NCBI GenBank assembly: GCA_013290085.1
Contig: JABCYS010000021.1
Span: forward strand, 1 to 11,003
Length of the DNA: 11,003 nt
Reading direction: 5' to 3'
Source of the DNA: Candidatus Babelota bacterium
GTDB taxonomy: Bacteria > Dependentiae > Babeliae > Babeliales > JABCYS01
In this document: positions 6,121 to 11,003 of the stretch, piece after piece
Layout of the letters: each line of letters starts with the position of its first letter
Position numbering within the stretch: the stretch's first letter is position 1
Translations under genes and position numbers: made by a program
Notes under the pieces: generated by a model
The model's database searches: none
What the model was told of the DNA's origin: nothing
The model's input: the letters and a program-made list of their open reading frames with translations, nothing else

Positions 6121-7158
6121 ACATTGCCAGGTACGATCTGCTAACGCGAGACCTTCTTTTACATATTGACAGTTATGGCAAGTTTTTGAAGAAGGATAAA
6201 ACCTGTCGATGAGATTTACCTTTGAGCCATTCTGCTTGCCGTAATACTGCACTGTTTTTAAAAACTCACCCTGAGAAAGATCACTCACTTTCCTACCCCA
6301 CAGTTTTTGCATACCTTGAAGGCTTAGGTCCTCAAAAAAAAGATTGTCGTATTCTTTTGTAAGTTTCTGTGCTGTTTTGAACAGATAATCTTTTCGTTGA
6401 TTGACCACCTTTTTATGTTTTCGCGCTACGTCACGTCGTGCTCTTTCTCGATTGTTGCTTCCTTTTGCTTTGCTTGAAAGATCCTTACTTGCAGTACGTA
6501 GTTTTTTGAGTCCTTTGTTATAGAAAAGGGGTGATTGTTCTGTCGTACCGTCGGAGAGTGTCAAAAATGTTTTTAAGCCAAAGTCACAACCCGCACTTTT
6601 ACCTGTCATGATTCTGTTTTGACTTGTTTCTGGCACTTCACAGGCAATATAAAGGTGTATATCGCCAAGCGCATCTCGCTTTACGGTAACGGTTTTTATT
6701 TTCCCTTGGATCTCTCGTGAGTTCCAATAGGTATAAACTTTATCTCCTATGCGTATTTTGTTTTCTCCTAATAATTCGTAACCAGCTTGTTTAAGCGTAA
6801 ATGATTTGTATTTTCTCGACTTTTTAAAATTGGGCGGCGACACTCTGCGTGATAGCCCTTTGCTCTTTTTCTTAGTTGCTTTGAAGAACAGTTTATATGC
6901 CCGATCTATTCTCTCAACAATGTCTTGTATTGCTTGCGATCCCAGTTTTTTCCAGTGAGCGTATTGAGGACGCCTCTTGAGTTTTGTTATGTGTTTTTTG
7001 AGTTGTGCCTGAGAAAGATATTGACCAGTCAGTTGATAATATTTTTTATGAAGAGCTATGCAGTGATTGTAAATTTCTGCTGCAATGAGGATTTGTTGTA
7101 AAAGCGCCTTCTTTTTCTTGGGATTATCGTACAACTTGAAGGCAAATACTTTTATCAT
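6001..7158 (-). CDS. tnpB: RNA-guided endonuclease TnpB (IS200/IS605 family)
   Basis: 385 residues, normal length. The N-terminal helical part (about 1-100) begins MIKVFAFKLYDNPKKKK. RuvC-I is at GCDFGLKTFLTL with Asp192; RuvC-II is at FFEDLSLQGM with Glu276. The zinc ribbon has C327-x2-C330 and C346-x2-C349, and RuvC-III is HDRDLNAAINIKN (353-365) with the conserved Asp354/Asp356. SSKTCHNC precedes the zinc ribbon as usual. Every catalytic element is present, so the protein is probably an active nuclease cutting DNA next to an element-specific TAM, guided by its omega RNA. The C-terminal tail VGASTFGLGDVRPTQ is typical of element-borne TnpB running into the right end. The ATG at 7158 has only a weak GAG upstream. 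No TnpA is encoded nearby. Confidence 0.92.
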   Translation of the reverse strand: MIKVFAFKLYDNPKKKKALLQQILIAAEIYNHCIALHKKYYQLTGQYLSQAQLKKHITKLKRRPQYAHWKKLGSQAIQDIVERIDRAYKLFFKATKKKSKGLSRRVSPPNFKKSRKYKSFTLKQAGYELLGENKIRIGDKVYTYWNSREIQGKIKTVTVKRDALGDIHLYIACEVPETSQNRIMTGKSAGCDFGLKTFLTLSDGTTEQSPLFYNKGLKKLRTASKDLSSKAKGSNNRERARRDVARKHKKVVNQRKDYLFKTAQKLTKEYDNLFFEDLSLQGMQKLWGRKVSDLSQGEFLKTVQYYGKQNGSKVNLIDRFYPSSKTCHNCQYVKEGLALADRTWQCPDCKMVHDRDLNAAINIKNVGASTFGLGDVRPTQLAISA

Positions 7159-7233
7159 TGCTACTCAACTTCATTCGATACTATCATTAATCTCACGTCG
7201 CAATCTTACCAGATTGCTTTGTTCGTTCATAGG

Positions 7234-7282
7234 ATGACCTTTCATCCCCAGGCTTGAAAAGCCGATGGGGTATTCAGGTCAT
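7234..7282. repeat. Left-end stem-loop of the TnpB element
   Basis: Nested imperfect hairpin: outer arms ATGACCT (7234-7240) and AGGTCAT (7276-7282), middle arms CCCCA (7246-7250) and TGGGG (7266-7270), inner arms GGCTT (7251-7255) and AAGCC (7259-7263), with a GA bulge and a short loop. An alternative stem GGATGA (7232-7237) with TCATCC (7242-7247) competes with it. The arms GGCTT/AAGCC recur in the right-end hairpin, as expected if the same transposase recognised both ends. Confidence 0.65.
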
Positions 7283-7438
7283 GCGAAATAAAAATTCTTC
7301 AATGTCCGAATGGAACTCGGCATCAATCGCCATAATTTCTTGCGATACATCAACGACCGCTTTTACCATATTTTTATGCATTTTCCATTGCATTTTTTCG
7401 AGTTCGGCAAGGTTAATCGTATCTCTAACAAATTTCAT
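7274..7438 (-). pseudogene. DUF5674 gene, 5' half, interrupted by a TnpB element
   Basis: The frame starts at the ATG at 7438 with GAGGGG (7449-7444) 5 bases upstream. It encodes MKFVRDTINLAELEKMQWKM, then NMVKAVVDVSQEIMAIDAEF and HSDIEEFLFR, which is the N-terminal half of DUF5674 including its VKAVVDVxxEIMA and ExHSDxEE pattern. Codon 53 is the shared ATG; reading then enters the element and stops after one further codon (ACC TGA). A 54-residue fragment could be made, but it lacks the FDSMINIRPSQGNRSR core found at 5765-5962. I count only 52 residues as gene-derived before the junction. Confidence 0.8.
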
Positions 7439-7478
7439 TGAAGCCCCTCAAAAAATTTTTCACCATAACTCTTATGAC

Positions 7479-7511
7479 AAAGGCTCCTGCGAAATTTCCG
7501 CAAGAGCCTTT
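7479..7511 (-). terminator. Hairpin terminator after the membrane pyrophosphatase gene
   Basis: AAAGGCTC (7479-7486) pairs with GAGCCTTT (7504-7511), and inside it TGCG (7488-7491) pairs with CGCA (7499-7502) after one mismatch. On the minus strand it ends GAGCCTTTGTCAT, 26 bases past the hppA stop and before the DUF5674 RBS, so it separates the two transcription units. The T run is short, so efficiency is uncertain. A promoter for DUF5674 would have to lie between about 7450 and 7478. Confidence 0.7.
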
Positions 7512-7536
7512 TCAACTATCAAAATCCTAAAATTTC

Positions 7537-9531
7537 TTACAACGATGCCAATAACAAAGCAACCACTGACATTAATTTAATAAGAATGTTTAATGCTGGA
7601 CCAGAGGTGTCCTTGAATGGGTCGCCCACCGTATCGCCAACGACCGCTGCACGGTGTGCATCAGAACCTTTTCCACCAAGATTCCCTGCCTCAATATATT
7701 TTTTAGCGTTGTCCCAGGCGCCACCACCATTTGCCATCATCAGTGCAAGAAGTACCGAGACCAAGGTTGCGCCAACCAGTGTGCCACCCAGTGCCAATTT
7801 ACCTTCCATACCAAAACCGTAGCGTACGACTACCGGAAGCATCACAGCCAAAATACCTGGCAACATCATTTCACGTAATGCAGCACGTGTACTGATTGCA
7901 ACACAACGTGCGTAATCAGGTTGACCAGTCCCTTCCATGATTCCAGGGATTTCTTTAAATTGTCGGCGCACTTCCATAACCATCATTAATGCAGCACTAC
8001 CTACCGAGCGCATGGTCAGTGACGAAATAATAAATGGCATCACACCACCAATAAAGAGCCCTGCTGTTACTACTGGGTTAATAAGATCGAGTGTGGCAAG
8101 ATGCGCTTTTTGAGAGTAAGCAGAAAACATAGCAAGTGCCGTCAATAACGCTGAGCCAATTGCAAAACCTTTACCCATTGCAGCAGTGGTATTACCAAGT
8201 GCATCAAGTTTATCGGTAATTTTACGTACTGATGGATCGAAGCCAGCCATTTCAGCAATGCCGCCCGCGTTATCAGCTATCGGGCCGTACGCATCAACCG
8301 TCATGCTAATACCAACCGTTGCAAGCATGGCAACAGCAGAGATAGCAACGCCAAACAGCCCCCCGCCAAAATGATAGGCAGCAAGTACCGCAAGTGTTAA
8401 AAGAATGACTGGTGCGGCTGTGGATTCCATACCAACAGAAAGACCATAAATTATATTAGTTGCTGCGCCAGAACGAGAACTGTCTGCCAGTTTTCGTATC
8501 GGGCTACCTGACGTGTAATATTCTGTAATAAATCCAACTGCTATACCGCTCGCACAGCCAAGAGCTATTGATACAAAGAGTCTGCTGTCTAAGCCCATGC
8601 GTGAAAGATACAACCATGAACCAGCGGCGAGAAATGCAATTGAAATAATATTTGCACTGCGCAACATGGCAGCAGGTGAAAGTTTAAGAAAGAGAGCAGA
8701 AACCAAACTTATTGCTGAACCAAATAAACCGATCGCTGCAAGCATAAGTGGTAATGATGCGTAGCCGATTGCATTGTATTCAACACTGGTGAGCGCAATA
8801 ATAATAGCTGCCACCATGGCACCGACGTATGATTCATAAATATCAGCGCCCATACCAGCAGTATCACCAACACAGTCACCAACGTTATCAGCGATAACTG
8901 CAGGGTTACGTGGATCATCTTCAGGGATACCTGCTTCAAGCTTACCGACAAGATCTGCACCAACATCAGCTGATTTGGTATAAATACCACCGCCGACACG
9001 AGCGAAGAAGGCAACTAATGATGCGCCTACACCAAAACAGATTATATAATTTTCAAAGACTGGCGTTGCATAGGTTGGGGTGTCAAAAAAGAGATAGAAA
9101 ATTGCGCCAAGGCCAAGCAACCCAAAGCTTGCCACCGCAAAGCCCATAACTCCGCCACCAAAAAAGGCGGCCATGAATGCAGCATGCTCACCTTTTTCAC
9201 TTGCCGCCGTGGTTGTTCTGGTATTAGCAAGCGTAGCAGCATGCATACCAATCAAACCAGTTGTTAGTGACAGAACGGCACCAAATACAAAGAAAAGTGC
9301 CGCATATAAGCCGAGCACAAAAAAAAGTGCAACGGCAACTGCCGCTGCAACCAAACCAATAATAGAATATTCTTCTTTAAGAAAGGTCATCGCCCCTGAA
9401 CGGATGGCCTGTGCGATATGCTCCGCCTTACTGCTGGCAGGCATAGCTGCAATAGCTCGTAGTAAAAAGCCTACGATCACTAATCCCACAACTGCTGCAA
9501 GTGCTGGAAAAAGGAAAAAGAAGTTAACCAT
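7537..9531 (-). CDS. hppA: Membrane-bound ion-pumping pyrophosphatase
   Basis: 664 residues, about 16 hydrophobic segments. The enzyme hydrolyses PPi and pumps Na+ or H+ across the membrane. Signature motifs: [18 protein letters not shown] (180-197), [20 protein letters not shown] (204-223), [13 protein letters not shown] (227-239), [16 protein letters not shown] (413-428), [15 protein letters not shown] (446-460) and the C-terminal [16 protein letters not shown] (630-645). Ala450 in GNTTAA is the residue of K+-dependent enzymes; K+-independent ones have Lys there. Glu233 in IYESY is in the position seen in Na+-pumping and K+-dependent enzymes, so Na+ transport is possible but not settled. 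Start: ATG at 9531 with GGAG (9543-9540) 8 bases upstream. It follows murE by 121 bases, a spacer holding paired hairpins and a possible weak -10 (TACAAT), so it may have its own promoter. Confidence 0.95.
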   Translation of the reverse strand: MVNFFFLFPALAAVVGLVIVGFLLRAIAAMPASSKAEHIAQAIRSGAMTFLKEEYSIIGLVAAAVAVALFFVLGLYAALFFVFGAVLSLTTGLIGMHAATLANTRTTTAASEKGEHAAFMAAFFGGGVMGFAVASFGLLGLGAIFYLFFDTPTYATPVFENYIICFGVGASLVAFFARVGGGIYTKSADVGADLVGKLEAGIPEDDPRNPAVIADNVGDCVGDTAGMGADIYESYVGAMVAAIIIALTSVEYNAIGYASLPLMLAAIGLFGSAISLVSALFLKLSPAAMLRSANIISIAFLAAGSWLYLSRMGLDSRLFVSIALGCASGIAVGFITEYYTSGSPIRKLADSSRSGAATNIIYGLSVGMESTAAPVILLTLAVLAAYHFGGGLFGVAISAVAMLATVGISMTVDAYGPIADNAGGIAEMAGFDPSVRKITDKLDALGNTTAAMGKGFAIGSALLTALAMFSAYSQKAHLATLDLINPVVTAGLFIGGVMPFIISSLTMRSVGSAALMMVMEVRRQFKEIPGIMEGTGQPDYARCVAISTRAALREMMLPGILAVMLPVVVRYGFGMEGKLALGGTLVGATLVSVLLALMMANGGGAWDNAKKYIEAGNLGGKGSDAHRAAVVGDTVGDPFKDTSGPALNILIKLMSVVALLLASL

Positions 9532-9596
9532 AAAATATGCTCCGAAATAAAATTAAATTGTAACCAATGAACAACTGTTACTACCGAAGAAGGATA

Positions 9597-9651
9597 CTCG
9601 GCCTCGCCTGGACAGGCTCGCCTGTTTCAGGCTTACCTGAACACGGCCTAG
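9597..9651 (-). repeat. Paired hairpins between murE and hppA
   Basis: Two perfect hairpins lie back to back: TTCAGG, loop, CCTGAA (9626-9641) and ACAGG, loop, CCTGT (9612-9625). Read as minus-strand RNA the loops are UAAG and CGAG. An outer stem, CTCGGCC (9597-9603) with GGCCTAG (9645-9651), one mismatch, encloses both and makes a three-way junction possible. A third partial unit, CCAGGCGAGGCC, follows. The structure begins 2 bases past the murE stop. No T run follows, so it is not a standard terminator; it could be an mRNA 3'-end stabiliser, a leader element for hppA, or a palindromic repeat. Confidence 0.6.
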
Positions 9652-9652
9652 A

Positions 9653-11003
9653 TTAATGGTCTGAGACTTTTTGTAAAGGCGATTTCGCCCCAATTGTGGC
9701 CCCCATTTCAAGGATAATTTGTCGCTCGCTAAAATACCGTTTTACCCCTTTTACTTCCTCATACTCATCTGGACCTTTACCCAACAATACTATGATGCTC
9801 CCCGAACGGGCTGAGGCATAAGCTTTTTTTATTGCCTGTTCTCGGTCAAGTTCACGACGGACCTTGGCCTGATAGTCGGGGGCGATGCCAGATTCAATTT
9901 GCGCAATGATGGTAGGTAATTCTTCTGACCGGGGATTGTCTGAGGTAACAAAGATAAGGTCACCCAGTTCTGCGGCTATCCGCCCCATGGCTGGTCTTTT
10001 GATCGGGTCGCGATCACCACCGCAACCAAACACCACGATCAGGTGGTCGGTCATTGAGCGAAGCGTTGTTAAAATCGCCTGGAATGATGAAGGGGTATGC
10101 GCATAATCAATGACGCACAATGCGCCGTTGGCAAGTGGGTAGGATTCCATTCTGCCAGGAACACCTTTGAAGGTGGTCATTGCCTGCTTGATAACTTCTG
10201 GTTGGACTTTATTTTGCAAGGCGACGGTGGCAGCACCCAGAACATTGTACAGATTATAAGTACCAATAAGTGATGGGCAATGAATACGTATCTCATGTTC
10301 TGGTGTATGCATGATGAACTCTATGCCGTGCTTGTTTGCCTGTACAAGTTCTGCATGTACGTCAGCTCGTGTATCAAGACCAAGTAACGCTGCCGTATAA
10401 AAAAATGCCGTAGTTTTTTTATTTTCTAACATGCGCTGCTTGAAAATCTGCATACCGTACTCATCGTCAACATTGATGCACGGACGAGCGGTAGATTTGA
10501 GTGAAGAAAAAAGTAATTTTTTTGCATTAAAATAATCGTCGAGTGTTGGATAAAATTCTGCGTGCTCTTGGGAAAAATTAGTAAAAATTGCGCCATCAAA
10601 TTCTATTCCTGCCAGTCGGTTCATACTCAGTGCCTGCGCAGAAACTTCCATAACCACGTGGGTCACTTCTGCGCGAACACACAGGTCTAAAAAAACATGG
10701 AGATAGTCAGGTTGTTGTGTGGTAAGTGCTGTTGCAAATTCTTGGTCGTTAATGCGGTTGCGGATTGTGCTCAAGAGTGCAGTTGAATACCCTGCTGAGT
10801 ATAAAAGATGGGCAAGTATAAAAGAGGTGGTGGTCTTTCCCTTAGTTCCGGTAATCCCGATTATTTTTAATTTTCGTGCCGGGTAATTAAGTGCCTGTGC
10901 ACTCAATTCTGCGAGCGCACGACGAGTGTTGGGAACGCGTAGGAGGGAGACGTGGTGCTTGTTTAGTTGTTCTAACACGGCATTAGGTAGTACGGCATCT
11001 TCT
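9653..11003 (-). CDS. murE: UDP-N-acetylmuramoyl-tripeptide synthetase MurE, N-terminus cut by the window edge
   Basis: MurE adds the third amino acid to UDP-MurNAc-L-Ala-D-Glu in the cytoplasm using ATP. The frame is open to 11003; a GTG at 10978 is inside the gene, not its start, because the codons before it (EDAVLPNA) continue the family's N-terminal domain. Numbering from that GTG: P-loop GITGTKGKTTT (41-51), Mg2+-site Glu111 in MEVSAQAL, FTNFSQEHAEFY (132-143) with His139, the likely carbamylated Lys in NAKKLLF (151-157), DYAHTP (291-296), GCGGDRDPIKRPAMG (318-332) and SDNPRSEE (346-353). The DNPR motif marks meso-diaminopimelate as the added residue; L-Lys enzymes differ there. Two core motifs deviate from the usual SSHAL and DHLDYH (SAQAL and EHAEFY), but metal-site Glu and His remain. 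About 60-70 N-terminal residues are missing. Confidence 0.93.
   Translation of the reverse strand, partial: EDAVLPNAVLEQLNKHHVSLLRVPNTRRALAELSAQALNYPARKLKIIGITGTKGKTTTSFILAHLLYSAGYSTALLSTIRNRINDQEFATALTTQQPDYLHVFLDLCVRAEVTHVVMEVSAQALSMNRLAGIEFDGAIFTNFSQEHAEFYPTLDDYFNAKKLLFSSLKSTARPCINVDDEYGMQIFKQRMLENKKTTAFFYTAALLGLDTRADVHAELVQANKHGIEFIMHTPEHEIRIHCPSLIGTYNLYNVLGAATVALQNKVQPEVIKQAMTTFKGVPGRMESYPLANGALCVIDYAHTPSSFQAILTTLRSMTDHLIVVFGCGGDRDPIKRPAMGRIAAELGDLIFVTSDNPRSEELPTIIAQIESGIAPDYQAKVRRELDREQAIKKAYASARSGSIIVLLGKGPDEYEEVKGVKRYFSERQIILEMGATIGAKSPLQKVSDH

Larger units (their letters stand above)
5963..7279 (-). mobile_element. TnpB-only IS200/IS605-type (IS1341-like) element, about 1.3 kb
   Basis: The ends are fixed by the interrupted DUF5674 gene. 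The left flank ends in TTTCGCATG (minus strand, to 7280), the right flank begins ATGGAGGAAC (from 5962), and the uninterrupted frame needs only one ATG. The boundary is therefore known to within the 3 shared bases. There is no longer target duplication and no terminal inverted repeat of the DDE-transposase kind, as expected for this superfamily. Subterminal hairpins occur at both ends (5971-5992 and about 7234-7282). It carries only tnpB; no tnpA (Y1 transposase) is present, so movement would need one supplied in trans. It is inserted in the same orientation as the host gene. Confidence 0.85.

Noticed and set aside
8709..9014. Out-of-frame open frames within the pyrophosphatase gene
   Set aside because: They are shadows of hppA, whose motifs run without interruption through the whole region.
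1..11003. CRISPR array or multi-gene defence system
   Set aside because: There are no regularly spaced direct repeats and no Cas, toxin-antitoxin or restriction genes. The only RNA-guided component is the element-borne TnpB.

Overview
The window looks like a chromosomal segment of a host-associated, probably intracellular bacterium with a cell wall. Two secreted RING-finger/ankyrin proteins, a run of fast-diverging secreted proteins, an ion-pumping membrane pyrophosphatase and meso-diaminopimelate-type peptidoglycan genes together fit a lineage such as Candidatus Dependentiae (TM6). That assignment is inferred from gene content; there is no rRNA or other phylogenetic marker here. I see no tRNA, rRNA or CRISPR array.

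Left part (1-3421), an accessory secretome island. A truncated minus-strand secreted protein runs off the left edge. Two tandem plus-strand paralogues follow (547-1290 and 1356-2090). Each has a signal peptide, a C3HC4 RING finger with the residues needed to engage a ubiquitin-conjugating enzyme, and an ankyrin-like C-terminus. They end at a strong, probably bidirectional hairpin terminator. A minus-strand Ala/Pro/Glu-rich secreted protein (2337-3344) comes next. Its promoter, leader and signal-peptide region are a copy of those of the gene at the left edge, so one paralogous pair brackets another.

Middle part (3434-7438), all minus strand. A secreted-type NagZ-like beta-N-acetylhexosaminidase follows, and closely upstream of it lies a membrane-anchored helical protein of unknown function with an internal 33-residue repeat. 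Next comes a conserved 119-residue unknown protein whose GTG start overlaps the stop of a DUF5674 gene. The DUF5674 gene is cut into two halves by a roughly 1.3 kb TnpB-only IS200/IS605-type element. Rejoining the halves at a shared ATG restores a 117-codon frame, so the pre-insertion site can be read directly. The TnpB has its RuvC and zinc-ribbon residues, and its predicted omega-RNA guide would be the start of the downstream half of the gene.

Right part (7479-11003), core metabolism, minus strand. A membrane pyrophosphatase (hppA, K+-dependent type) ends at a hairpin terminator. Upstream of it, across a spacer with two adjacent near-identical hairpins, lies murE, whose N-terminus is cut by the window edge. 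MurE (cell-wall synthesis) and NagZ (muropeptide turnover) indicate a functional peptidoglycan cycle.
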